This document shows, piece after piece, positions 1-7,763 of a DNA stretch of 64,000 nt. Below the pieces are notes generated by a model. It searched no databases. It worked only from the letters and a program-made list of their open reading frames with translations, and had not been told where the DNA came from. Made by a program: the position numbers and the translations under genes. The first letter of the stretch is position 1. Each line of letters starts with the position of its first letter. Source of the stretch: QQVM01 sp964544885 (lineage in GTDB: Bacteria; Bacteroidota; Bacteroidia; AKYH767-A; 2013-40CM-41-45); NCBI GenBank assembly GCA_964544885.1, contig CAZJDX010000001.1, forward strand, positions 1 through 64,000, read 5' to 3'.

Positions 1-184
1 CGTGACAACTTACATTGTAGCCATTATAGGTACTGACGTTCCAGGTGATCTCCTGCGATGAGGAAGAAAGAGGCAGGAAGAAGAGAAAGAGAGAGGAAAG
101 CAGAAGGAAGAAAACGCGTGAGTTTAATGAAAAGAACCGACTCAGCGCCGCAATATATGGGTTGCCTTTATGTGTGTGTTTCAT
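1..184 (-). CDS. Secreted SprB-repeat protein, N-terminus (cut by window edge)
   Basis: A minus-strand frame opens at an ATG (184-182) and runs open to base 1, giving the first 61 residues. The start is basic, followed by a long hydrophobic stretch (about residues 24-39, many Leu and Phe) ending in Ser residues, which looks like a signal peptide. After it comes ITWNVSTYNGYNVSCH, the typical beginning of a SprB-type adhesin repeat (the Y-N-G-Y-x-V-S-C pattern). In Bacteroidota such proteins are exported by the type IX system and act at the cell surface. The C-terminal part, including any sorting domain, lies outside the window. Frame and repeat are seen directly; the role is inferred from the repeat family. 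Confidence 0.6.
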   Translation of the reverse strand, partial: MKHTHKGNPYIAALSRFFSLNSRVFFLLLSSLFLFFLPLSSSSQEITWNVSTYNGYNVSCH

Positions 185-788
185 AGTATAAGTATAGAGT
201 TATATTTTTTCATTATGATTTAATCTCTTTTAATCTTAAATGCGAACATGGGAGTAATGGTATACAGAAAAGGTCTGGAATACAAAGACTTTAACAACAA
301 TTTTAAAAAGGAGCGATAATTTGGAAAATTGACAGGGTTTGACATTTAATACTCTTACCCAAACTGACCTGTTAGCAAGATTTTCAATCCAGCGCGTAAG
401 GTTCGTAAGCCTCAATCATCGAAATGAAGTTTATTAAATTCAGACGATACAATTGTCAGTACTGACGATGACAAACAATCGACCTGCATTGCATACTCAT
501 TTCTGGCTGAGCGGAAAGGCTAGTCTGTTACCCGGCATTTTGTGCCAGCTTCAGGAAACCGGGAATAACATCCCTGATTACGAAACCCATCAAGGTGATT
601 CTTAATGACCGCTGGCACAAGGGCTGAATGAACCTGCACACCGGAACTTCAAACTACCTTCCGCCCGGTTCTCATATATGCCAATAGCCCTCTTCGCGGA
701 CCAGAAATTCCCGCGAAGAGGGCTATTACCCATTTACATGGTGATCAAATGCCGGCACAAAGCCAGACCACAGGCATTCCGGAAACTT
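185..788. other. Gene-poor stretch without a convincing gene
   Basis: About 600 bases lie between the divergent edge of the SprB-repeat gene and the end of the cupin gene. Short open frames exist but none has recognisable family motifs. One minus-strand frame (653-528, no ATG) reads plausibly as a protein tail ending in GFLKLAQNAG and could be a decayed remnant. The only clear structure is the inverted repeat at 683-727, listed separately. The part nearest the left gene presumably holds its promoter, but I see no clear TAnnTTTG element. Confidence 0.4.
683..727. repeat. Perfect 17-bp inverted repeat (hairpin)
   Basis: The arm AATAGCCCTCTTCGCGG (683-699) is matched exactly by its reverse complement at 711-727 around an 11-base loop. 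There is no T-tract on either side, so it is not a canonical intrinsic terminator. It lies about 60 bases beyond the stop codon of the leftward cupin gene and could stabilise or end that transcript, bind a protein, or be a remnant of a mobile palindromic repeat. Confidence 0.7.
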
Positions 789-1169
789 TCAGAACTTTTT
801 GGCATAGTCGATCATCCCCTGGAAGTCGATCACCACTGCCGGTTCATTGCCTACCGTCCAAGCATCATGACCGGAAGGTAAGAGGGATACATCTCCGGGT
901 TTACAATCGAATTCGGTTCCGTCGTCCATCACTACATGCAAAATCCCTGAAACATGATACTGAAAGTGGGGAGCTTCACAACTGTGTGTCTTTGCCAAAG
1001 GCTGAACAGAAGTAGCCCAGCGCCAGCCCGGCTCAAAGATGCCCCTGCCTATCACAGCTCCGCCTATGTTAATCAACTCCAGTCTGCCTTTCGGGAATTC
1101 GCGTACTTCATCCGGTTTGCCAAAGTTTTTCCAACTGGCTTGCTTCGATTTACTCATTACCTTATCCAT
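789..1169 (-). CDS. Cupin-domain protein
   Basis: From the ATG at 1169 the protein has 126 residues. The core carries cupin features: a first His-containing strand region (about residues 60-75, with KTHSCEAPHFQYHVSG), then the glycine-rich DGTEFDCKPGDVSLLPSGHDAW turn, and a final GNEPAVVIDF strand. This resembles a group of small single-domain cupins of unknown ligand. The frame extends upstream to a TTG at 1247, but the added residues look unlike a cupin N-terminus, so an ATG at 1169 or 1157 is preferred. It follows an AraC-family regulator on the same strand and may be co-transcribed with it. Substrate and metal cannot be read from the sequence. Confidence 0.8.
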   Translation of the reverse strand: MDKVMSKSKQASWKNFGKPDEVREFPKGRLELINIGGAVIGRGIFEPGWRWATSVQPLAKTHSCEAPHFQYHVSGILHVVMDDGTEFDCKPGDVSLLPSGHDAWTVGNEPAVVIDFQGMIDYAKKF

Positions 1170-1248
1170 ATTGTCTGATTTTTGTTTACAAAGGAATGAG
1201 CTTATACCCAGGCGGAAATGTAAATTTTCCGGTAAAGCATGTATCAAT

Positions 1249-2208
1249 TCAGGAGGAGCGTCTGAAGGCTCCCGGCGACAAACCGGTCCGTTTCTTCATA
1301 AAATGCGTAAAATGCGGCTGGTCATCAAATTTCAGGTCATAGGCTATCTCTGAAACCGATTTGTCCGTTGAACGCAGCTGCACTTTTGCTTCCAGCAATA
1401 AGAGGTCATGAATAATCTGCAGTGGCGACCGTCCAAAAGTTTCGCTCACTACTTCTGAAAGATGCTTTGGTGAAACATTCATCATTTCCGCATAATCATT
1501 CACCGTCCGGCTCTCAATAAATTTTTTCTCTGCAAGCAATTTAAACCGGTTGGCAAGCTGACTTCGGCGGCTGGTACTTTTTTTCAACTCCTTTACATGT
1601 ATCCTGTACACCTCACGAACTCTTAACAGCAGAATCAGGATCAGGTTGCACAATAAGAAATTCTTCTCCGCAGAGGATTGCCCGTATTCTTCAATAATGT
1701 TCCTGAACGCTCCCTGCAGGATCTCGCTTTCCCCCTCGTTTAATTCTATGATATGCGGCGCGTCAAAATGAAAAAAAGGGAATTGGTCTGCCAGCGCACC
1801 GGAAAGCTGGGGTTTGAGGAATTCCGTCTTAAAGTGAATGCAGTATCCTTTACAGTTTCTGATATGATCGCTTGCATAAAGCATGTTTTCAGGGACAATG
1901 ACCAGGGTATTGGGATTTAATTGCATTTGCTCTGCTCCCAGCTTAACATCATGCTCTCCGCTCAACAATAAATAAATCAGGTTGAACTGCCGCCGCAATG
2001 CCGGTATGCTGTCGCAATTCCTGTGTTTGTCTTCAAGCGTTCCCGGCATGACCATCATATCAAGGTCATATCGCCTTGAGTCGCGGTTGATGAGGCGCTC
2101 AAACATTTCAAGCGTTACGATACTCAATATCTCTTTCTTCTTTTTCAATTGGCCATTGATTGGATGCGTTCGATCCATTCTTCTCTGCTCCGGAACATTT
2201 CCTCTCAC
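1249..2208 (-). CDS. AraC-family transcriptional regulator
   Basis: The C-terminal hundred residues form the double helix-turn-helix of the AraC/XylS family, with TVNDYAEMMNVSPKHLSEVV as the first motif and SVSEIAYDLKFDDQPHFTHF as the second, ending with the usual RTGLSPGAFR. The N-terminal 190 residues look like the cupin-type ligand domain of these regulators. The frame starts at a GTG that overlaps the stop of the VOC gene (GTGA), suggesting translational coupling; an ATG ten codons in (2178) is an alternative start. It probably controls its neighbours in response to a small molecule, but no operator was identified. Confidence 0.9.
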   Translation of the reverse strand: MRGNVPEQRRMDRTHPINGQLKKKKEILSIVTLEMFERLINRDSRRYDLDMMVMPGTLEDKHRNCDSIPALRRQFNLIYLLLSGEHDVKLGAEQMQLNPNTLVIVPENMLYASDHIRNCKGYCIHFKTEFLKPQLSGALADQFPFFHFDAPHIIELNEGESEILQGAFRNIIEEYGQSSAEKNFLLCNLILILLLRVREVYRIHVKELKKSTSRRSQLANRFKLLAEKKFIESRTVNDYAEMMNVSPKHLSEVVSETFGRSPLQIIHDLLLLEAKVQLRSTDKSVSEIAYDLKFDDQPHFTHFMKKRTGLSPGAFRRSS

Positions 2209-2732
2209 TTGGTGGTCTTGCTGCCCATTTCTATTCCCATCTTTTCATACACAACATCATCAGGTTCCCATAATTCGAGTTTATTTCCCTCCAGATCCAG
2301 AATGTGCACGAACTTACCATAGTCATACGTCGCGACAGAATCCAGAATAACCACACCGCCTTTTTTGAGTTCTTCCACCAGGGCAAGCATATTATCAACC
2401 CTGTAATTGATCATGAAGTCTTTGCCGGAAGGTTCAAAGTATGTTGTTTTCTCATTGAAGGGACTCCATTGTGTAAATCCCTTTTTGGATGAGTCCGCGC
2501 CCTGGTACCATTCGAACACCGAACCGTACTTGTTTGTCTGGAGACCCAGATGCTTGCTGTACCATTCTCTCATGGCGGCCGGATCCTTGCATTTAAAAAA
2601 GATACCGCCGATACCGGTTACTTTTTTCATCACTCCCGTCTCTTCAGCATCCCGGCTTATCATGCTCTTGAAAGCGAAACCGAAGCAAAAGGAAACGGCA
2701 ATACTCAATACAAACAGGGTGGACTTTTTCAT
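2205..2732 (-). CDS. VOC-family (glyoxalase-like) exported protein
   Basis: The protein has 175 residues: an N-terminal hydrophobic segment (about residues 5-22), then a single vicinal-oxygen-chelate fold. Visible VOC features are the GIGGIFFKCKDPAAMREWYS opening, the KHLGL turn and the closing HILDLEGNKLELWEP strand with its acidic metal-ligand position. Small VOC proteins cover glyoxalases, dioxygenases and resistance proteins, so the substrate is open. The membrane anchor or signal peptide is unusual, as most small VOC proteins are cytoplasmic. It sits 6 bases after the DUF1801 gene and overlaps the AraC gene, so the three are likely one transcript. Confidence 0.85.
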   Translation of the reverse strand: MKKSTLFVLSIAVSFCFGFAFKSMISRDAEETGVMKKVTGIGGIFFKCKDPAAMREWYSKHLGLQTNKYGSVFEWYQGADSSKKGFTQWSPFNEKTTYFEPSGKDFMINYRVDNMLALVEELKKGGVVILDSVATYDYGKFVHILDLEGNKLELWEPDDVVYEKMGIEMGSKTTK

Positions 2733-2738
2733 CTTTCT

Positions 2739-3164
2739 TTATTTAGGTGCCAGAGAGGCAGAAATCAAGTCTTTTAAAACATTGACATCAATATCTTCCA
2801 ATTTATTAAAATACAAACAACCCACACCGGTTTTATGCTTGCCCAGTTTCTTCAGGAGACCGGCGTGTTTTTTAATATCCATCGTAAGATAAAGGGATAA
2901 ATTCGCTTTGCGTGGCGAGAAACCAATGAGAAGCCATTCCACTTCCCTGCCGGTAGCCGGACTTTTATAAATTTTCTTTCCAAAACCGATAATGGAGCTG
3001 CCCCACATCCTGGGCGCTTTAGCGCTTGCCTCCTTCATCATTTTCAGGATCTCATAAGAATCCTTGCGCTTCTGTTCATCGCTGACAGATTCAATGAAAT
3101 CCCTTACACTTGAATCGTTTTGTTTTGTCTTGATCTCAACCCGTTTTGATTTCTTTGCTGCCAT
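2739..3164 (-). CDS. DUF1801-domain protein
   Basis: A 141-residue protein with the DUF1801 (YdhG-like) pattern: an SVRDFIESVSDEQKRKDS helix, MWGSSIIGFG, a YKSPATGREVEWLLIGFSPR block and the LSLYL strand. The N-terminus is Lys-rich (MAAKKSKRVE). Members of the family share a fold with a frataxin-like YdhG structure; biochemical function is not established. It is probably the first gene of a group running through VOC, AraC and cupin genes, since about 200 bases of spacer lie upstream of it. Confidence 0.85.
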   Translation of the reverse strand: MAAKKSKRVEIKTKQNDSSVRDFIESVSDEQKRKDSYEILKMMKEASAKAPRMWGSSIIGFGKKIYKSPATGREVEWLLIGFSPRKANLSLYLTMDIKKHAGLLKKLGKHKTGVGCLYFNKLEDIDVNVLKDLISASLAPK

Positions 3165-3373
3165 AATTGTATATCCGGAAAGGTCTTGTCACCTTGATTG
3201 ACAGAATAAATATATACAAAATATTATACTCTCTGTGAAAATAGCAGGAGCCGGGAGATTACCTTTTCTCCCCGCTTGGTGGATGAGTCTGCGCATCGAC
3301 TTCATGCAAGATTCCGCCGGGCTGGGACAAACTTTTCCATACAACCGCCCGCACCATGTTCTCTTAGGTACTG
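3165..3373. repeat. Spacer with attC-like start and hairpin
   Basis: This spacer between the lipoprotein and DUF1801 genes differs from flanking coding sequence and is GC-richer in its middle. In the minus direction it begins GACTAAC, including the lipoprotein stop codon, close to the integron R'' consensus RYYYAAC. It holds a hairpin CGGGAGA...TCTCCCCG near 3250-3272. A 60-codon plus-strand frame (3235-3417) crosses it but has no recognisable family features. No matching GTTRRRY box is seen at the far end, so assignment as an attC site is weak. Confidence 0.3.
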
Positions 3374-4102
3374 TTAGTCACCGATTTCACTTTTTTCATA
3401 TCCAAGATACGATTTGAAATCTCTAAATATTGGTCCCATGTAGCCGTCATATGGCCCTGATGATATAAATTCTTCTTTAAATTTTTCGTCTGATACCGCT
3501 CTCAAAAAAAGATAGTGTAGTTTTAAGTCGTGATATTTTGAGGTGTCGGTAGTATCATTCTTGTAGAACTCTACTAAATCAGCAAGTTCGTTAAGGTATT
3601 TTTTCTGAAAATATTTGGTTGGTAAAGCGATTAAGGTGTCAATCCTAATTCCGTCATGCGTTTCTTTGTATTGGTATTCGAGTAGTGTAGTTGGTTCGTA
3701 TTCTATATTTTTCGCTTTAGGAAAATGAGAAAGTCGAAAATGTTTGAATCCTTCTTCCGAAACACGAATCGAATCTGTGTAGTATTCGCCTACGACAAAC
3801 AAAACGCTGTCATTAGAGCATTGAATAATTTCGAACCCTGTGCATTTAAAACCGAAGTTATTTTGAGCGTTTTCCATACTGTCGAGTTCATAATACTCAC
3901 CTTTGTATCCGCAAAACATGACGCGAATTTTCCCAATTCGAGAGTAAGCTATCGGTGAGTCATTTTTGGACGAAAATGCCCCGTCTACACATTTGCATGC
4001 AACTTCCATTTTCTTCCTGGCAGTTCCTCCACTACTATCTGTTTGAGAGCAGGAGCAAAGTATTGATAGAATTAGACTAACTATAAGTATGAACTGTTTC
4101 AT
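3374..4102 (-). CDS. Hypothetical lipoprotein
   Basis: The 242-residue product starts with a lipoprotein signal (MKQFILIVSLILSILCSC), with the lipobox LCSC placing the lipidated Cys at residue 16 or 18. After a Ser/Gly linker the mature part has several Cys residues (ACKCVDG, MFCGYKG, FKCTGF, IQCSND) and no domain I recognise. It was probably exported to the outer membrane. Base composition is clearly more AT-rich than in the core genes of the window, and the gene is flanked on both sides by spacers with inverted repeats, consistent with a horizontally acquired cassette. Function unknown. Confidence 0.75.
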   Translation of the reverse strand: MKQFILIVSLILSILCSCSQTDSSGGTARKKMEVACKCVDGAFSSKNDSPIAYSRIGKIRVMFCGYKGEYYELDSMENAQNNFGFKCTGFEIIQCSNDSVLFVVGEYYTDSIRVSEEGFKHFRLSHFPKAKNIEYEPTTLLEYQYKETHDGIRIDTLIALPTKYFQKKYLNELADLVEFYKNDTTDTSKYHDLKLHYLFLRAVSDEKFKEEFISSGPYDGYMGPIFRDFKSYLGYEKSEIGD

Positions 4103-4280
4103 TTAAAAGGTGGTCAAAGGCCCTTGGGTTAGAGAAGTGGCGGAAATCGAAGCTACAAATTTCTTTGGCGGCTCATACAATAATTTAAAATTTTATCAAT
4201 TGAGCCGTCAAGCACAGAACCAGCCATTTCATTTAACTCAATGTTGTGTGACGTTTTCTTTCATTCTTAAGTAGTTTATA
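4103..4280. repeat. Spacer with imperfect inverted repeat (attC-like)
   Basis: The spacer downstream of the T9SS gene contains GGCGGCTCA (4167-4175) and TGAGCCGTC (4201-4209), pairing at 8 of 9 positions around a 25-base AT-rich loop; pairing extends weakly outward. In the minus direction it opens with ACACAAC, one base from the R'' consensus RYYYAAC. No good GTTRRRY box closes it. The arrangement, a gene followed on the same strand by a folded spacer, is what gene cassettes show, but the match is partial. Confidence 0.35.
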
Positions 4281-5210
4281 TTAATCAATCACCATAGTAC
4301 CAGTGATACTTTTTCCTTGTTTTGATATTAACTTGAAGAAGTATATACCATTACTAAGACCAACTCGATCAATAACCATAACATTGTTCAATATAAAAGA
4401 TCTTCTCACTATTTTGCCAAAAGAATCAAAAATTACTAATTCCGAATTGTCTAAATCGTTGCTGGCAATAAAAGTTGTCTTCGTATTAAATGGATTGGGA
4501 TACACTAAAAGTTTTGATTTATCCACTATCTCGAAAACTTTTGTATTAATATCACAAGAAATATTTGTGTCAGGAAAGATTGTTTGACCGCCATGTGAAA
4601 AACAAGATAGATTTCCGAAATATTCAAAGGGAAACATCGGCTCAATCAATCCAGCTGTACTTCCAATTCCTTCGATTATGGAATAGTTTGTCGAAGAGAA
4701 ATTTATCCGCTTCCTAAAACTATTGCCCACTAGTACAGAATCAATTGAAGACACAATATTTGTAACACCCCAATTTACACAATTACTAAAAAGTGTGTCG
4801 CCAACTTGCAAGCTAAAATCATAAAGTAAGCATTCCTGACTACTGCCTCGTTCGATGAAATATACTTGCTTTAGTAATGTATCTTGTCTGAATGCTCCAG
4901 AATACGCTTCCGTGAGTGTCCACCAATTATTCAAAAAGTTCCCGTATAGGCAGTGTTCGTGAGCATTTCCGGCAGATTTATATACTTTATGATAGGTATA
5001 ACTGTTAATTACGGTATCTCCACGTAGAAAATATGAATAATTATAATCAATTACCACAGGATTTGGAGGTAAAGGACAATCACTGACACAACAGCTTTGT
5101 GATTGGATATTCCAAAACGCATTAGAATCAGGAAAAGCAAAATACACAGATGACTGAGCATTAATATGCATCAGTAATAAAAAGTATAGATAATAAATTG
5201 CTTTATTCAC
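4281..5210 (-). CDS. T9SS type A sorting-domain secreted protein
   Basis: A 309-residue protein with a signal peptide (hydrophobic residues 5-18, likely cleaved after INA). The last 75 residues are a type IX secretion type A sorting domain: VYPNPFNTKTTF, then the central LVIFDSFGKIVRR strand, LSNGIYFFKL and a basic closing segment. The middle, about residues 20-230, has no family I recognise; it includes a Cys-rich QSCCVSDCPLPP stretch. It should be exported through the T9SS and attached to the surface or released. It begins 27 bases after the transglutaminase-like gene, so the two may share a transcript. The gene is AT-rich compared with the core genome. Confidence 0.85.
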   Translation of the reverse strand: MNKAIYYLYFLLLMHINAQSSVYFAFPDSNAFWNIQSQSCCVSDCPLPPNPVVIDYNYSYFLRGDTVINSYTYHKVYKSAGNAHEHCLYGNFLNNWWTLTEAYSGAFRQDTLLKQVYFIERGSSQECLLYDFSLQVGDTLFSNCVNWGVTNIVSSIDSVLVGNSFRKRINFSSTNYSIIEGIGSTAGLIEPMFPFEYFGNLSCFSHGGQTIFPDTNISCDINTKVFEIVDKSKLLVYPNPFNTKTTFIASNDLDNSELVIFDSFGKIVRRSFILNNVMVIDRVGLSNGIYFFKLISKQGKSITGTMVID

Positions 5211-5237
5211 AGGTAGCTAGTTTGCATTATAGTATTT

Positions 5238-5876
5238 TTAACTTCGAAGATCCTCAAAAGATTCACTAAGAAATTCATCATAGGTTATTGGGTCTGAAAG
5301 TAACTGAAAGGATAAACTATCTGGAAAATGGTCAATAATTAATTCCGTTGGATTTGCAAATAAATATTGCATATTCAAGCGCGGCACATAACCACTCTCT
5401 TTATTGACATAACCTGAACCCCAGGTGGAATCTATAAGATACCACTTTCTATGAATCTTTACTTTATTCCACGAATGCAATTCGATATCTTTTCCATATT
5501 GTTTCGAACGACCATTTATGATTTTACATTCAATACCGGCATAAGCACAAAATGCTTTTAATAGCTTTGAATAGCCAGAACATATTGTCATTCTATTTTG
5601 AAGTGTTCTTTCAATTGAGATGTCCTCTGCAGTAATATCATGCTTTGACTTTAATGCCAAATCATATGAAATATTCTGTGCAATCCAATAATAAATTCTT
5701 TTTACAACCTCTCTTTGATTTTGTGAATCCTTAATCAAATATTTGCTTACCCTATCAAATTTATTAGTCTTCGGTGCATTTAGTGTGTAATTATAAATTG
5801 TACTATCGATCATGACAGACAGTCCATAGACGATATGAAGAGAAAATAATAGTGATAAAAGAAAGCTGATTTTCAT
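5238..5876 (-). CDS. Transglutaminase-like exported protein
   Basis: The protein has a transglutaminase-like papain fold of the kind found in the kyphoscoliosis-peptidase group. The catalytic triad is visible: Cys in TICSGYSKLLKAF (residue 106 counted from the ATG at 5897), His in ELHSWNKV (141) and Asp in LIDSTWG (156). A hydrophobic segment follows MKIS, so the protein is probably exported. The frame has an ATG at 5897, but that codon lies at the end of the inverted-repeat spacer; the ATG at 5876 directly before the signal peptide is preferred. Such domains can be proteases, cross-linking enzymes or inactive binders; all three catalytic residues are kept here. Natural substrate unknown. Confidence 0.8.
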   Translation of the reverse strand: MKISFLLSLLFSLHIVYGLSVMIDSTIYNYTLNAPKTNKFDRVSKYLIKDSQNQREVVKRIYYWIAQNISYDLALKSKHDITAEDISIERTLQNRMTICSGYSKLLKAFCAYAGIECKIINGRSKQYGKDIELHSWNKVKIHRKWYLIDSTWGSGYVNKESGYVPRLNMQYLFANPTELIIDHFPDSLSFQLLSDPITYDEFLSESFEDLRS

Positions 5877-5888
5877 GCTCGGAATGTC

Positions 5889-6020
5889 AGGTAACATCTT
5901 GCAGATACCCGAAGGGCGGGACTTTTACCACAAAACCTGATTTGAAAAACCAATGTTTGATTAACCACAAAACTGTCTTTGGAGCACGAAACCCCGTCTT
6001 TGGGGTAGCTGCTGTTATGT
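5889..6020. repeat. attC-like imperfect inverted repeat with internal direct repeats
   Basis: The arm at 5892-5920 (starting TAACATCTTGCAGATACCC) matches the reverse complement of 5992-6017 (TAACAGCAGCTACCCC...) over most positions. On the minus strand the element runs from ACATAAC to GTTACCT, near the integron consensus RYYYAAC...GTTRRRY but not identical to it. Inside are two direct copies of ACCACAAAAC (5927-5936 and 5964-5973). It lies directly downstream of the hydrolase gene. A short frame crosses it (6088-5873) but looks like chance translation of the repeat. Confidence 0.45.
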
Positions 6021-6044
6021 ACTGTTTTTTGTCTTGTCATTTGC

Positions 6045-7343
6045 TTAGTTGAATATGTCAAACAGTTTCCAATAAACGAAAAGTCCAATTAGTATTACAT
6101 AAGCAATATTATTTGTTGCCAACAAGTATTTTGCAAACCAATTCCACGTTTTGTGTCGGAATATTTTCACCATAACAGTCAATAATGGAATACTTGCAGC
6201 AAGTAAAACAAAAGGCAAATAGGAAGTCAATGTTACAATTAGTGAGTGTTTGTCGTTGTATGGTGAAGGGAAATAATAAATTCCTTCATTCCTTAGAAGC
6301 ACATACATATAAACGCACAATAACATACTTAATGCAGCTATTCCAAGTTTCAAATATCTGCTATTGGTATTTGACGACTTGAAAAAACTGATAAGAAAAT
6401 ATGCGAATGAAAAGAAGAATAAAAAGCCACAAGCAATAATGAATATAAGTACCGGCTTACTGTTTTGAGGTGTTTTATAGTCTAAAAATTTTTGAAAATT
6501 TTGATTGTCAGGAAACAGATCGGCGAAGTTGTATGAATGGTCGCCTTTTTCAAGTTCTTCTTTCAGATTGTAAGTTATACGTTTGCTGAAATCGTGATAA
6601 AAATATAAGTGAATTAGACCTGCTTCAAGGTCGTATATGTTGGTGTAAAGCGTGCCGTCATTCACTTTTGCTCTGTTCACGCTCATTGTGTCTGACAAAG
6701 CCGTGCAGAATGAAAGGTTTGTGACTGATGGCTTGTTATTTAAAAAGGCAACACCTTTACAATAGCGTTCTGTTTTTATAGTGCTTAAATCTTTGGTGTC
6801 GGCAATACTGAAATTTGCCAAAGCAAACTTGTCGTTATTGCCAAAAGTCATTTTGTTGGCTTCTACAACCAAATATCTCCCTGTTTTGTCAACAAACAAG
6901 AACATTGCACCATTAAAAATAGGACTGCCATCAAGGATGTGTAAATTAAGTTTGTCAAGGAAAGTATACACTTCATCTACTGTTTTGCATTGCTGCATTA
7001 TTGTCAATAAATGGCTGTATGCGAAATCTTTTTTATTCGGGTCTTTTTCTCCTAAGTTTCCTTTTCTATACATTGTAAATGCATCAAAAGCAAGTCCGTA
7101 TTCATTCATTGCTCCGTCAGGGTGTTGTTTACGTGCATAACCTACACACACACAACCAAATTTGCCATTTGTTCCTTGCTGAAACCATATTTTGGGGTCT
7201 CGTCCCCAACTGTCTTCATTATTGCCAACCATCGTTTTCCCGTTGACTGTCACCTTATACATACTACAAGGGAATGCTGTTTCAGCAAACAAAACTGTCA
7301 AAAAAGTCAGTATAAAAATTTTCAAAAAATTACCATTTGTCAT
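6045..7343 (-). CDS. Choloylglycine-hydrolase-like Ntn hydrolase with C-terminal membrane region
   Basis: The 432-residue product has a signal peptide (residues 5-23) followed by Cys26 in PCSMYKVTVNGKTMVGNNED, the arrangement of linear-amide C-N hydrolases (choloylglycine hydrolase and acyl-CoA:6-aminopenicillanate acyltransferase families), in which the exposed Cys is the nucleophile after processing. YGLAFDAF and FLFVDKTGRYLVVE fit the core strands. The last 140 residues hold four predicted membrane helices (for example LIFIIACGFLFFFSFAYFLI), which is unusual for this family. It probably acts on an amide outside the cytoplasm; bile salt specificity cannot be claimed. GTTAGGA lies 5 bases before the start codon. 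AT-rich. Confidence 0.8.
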   Translation of the reverse strand: MTNGNFLKIFILTFLTVLFAETAFPCSMYKVTVNGKTMVGNNEDSWGRDPKIWFQQGTNGKFGCVCVGYARKQHPDGAMNEYGLAFDAFTMYRKGNLGEKDPNKKDFAYSHLLTIMQQCKTVDEVYTFLDKLNLHILDGSPIFNGAMFLFVDKTGRYLVVEANKMTFGNNDKFALANFSIADTKDLSTIKTERYCKGVAFLNNKPSVTNLSFCTALSDTMSVNRAKVNDGTLYTNIYDLEAGLIHLYFYHDFSKRITYNLKEELEKGDHSYNFADLFPDNQNFQKFLDYKTPQNSKPVLIFIIACGFLFFFSFAYFLISFFKSSNTNSRYLKLGIAALSMLLCVYMYVLLRNEGIYYFPSPYNDKHSLIVTLTSYLPFVLLAASIPLLTVMVKIFRHKTWNWFAKYLLATNNIAYVILIGLFVYWKLFDIFN

Positions 7344-7763
7344 TTAGTCCTAACGTTGTTTGTCTTTGTAAATTGTCTTGTGCTTTTGTTAAGCGGTGTC
7401 TGTTGTCGTAAAATAGCACATAACTTATATATATCCTTAAAATATCCAATTCCATAAAGCTAATGTACATATTAGCCTCCGGATTTTCAGCTATGTCATT
7501 ATTGGTTGAGAGAATATTAAATGCCTTATTGATAGCTGGATTCATTCGCCTTTGAGCGGGTCTTCTTCATTCCCTGTGTTAATGAAGCACCTGTAAAGTA
7601 TTCCCGTCAATATATACTTTGTTCCGCTGGCCTGAACGCATTCTGCTTCCTGAATCTTATCTTCCTGCCATCCCTGCTTAAGCCTTTTCGGGCTTTGCCT
7701 TCGGGCGTTCCGGATATCTTACGAAAGAAAGTAAATCACCATGTATAAGCTCTGAACTAAATC
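7344..7763. other. Spacer with possible gene remnants
   Basis: About 420 bases. On the minus strand an open frame without an ATG (7718-7542) reads like real protein (for example ASGTKYILTGILYRCFINTG) and ends at a TGA overlapping the ATG of a 71-codon frame (7545-7330), which runs 14 bases into the hydrolase gene. Neither has recognised relatives; they may be remnants of displaced genes. GCTTAAC (7388-7394, minus strand) and GTTAGGA (7348-7354) match or nearly match integron R'' and R' boxes and bracket 47 bases just upstream of the hydrolase gene, but pairing between them is poor. Confidence 0.35.

Noticed and set aside
678..881. A 67-codon plus-strand frame across the hairpin
   Set aside because: Runs through the inverted repeat and opposite the cupin gene; no family features.
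3235..3417. A 60-codon plus-strand frame in the spacer after the lipoprotein gene
   Set aside because: Overlaps the lipoprotein end on the opposite strand and has no motif; likely spacer translation.
5873..6088. A 71-codon minus-strand frame across the attC-like spacer
   Set aside because: It translates the repeat element and overlaps the starts or ends of two real genes.
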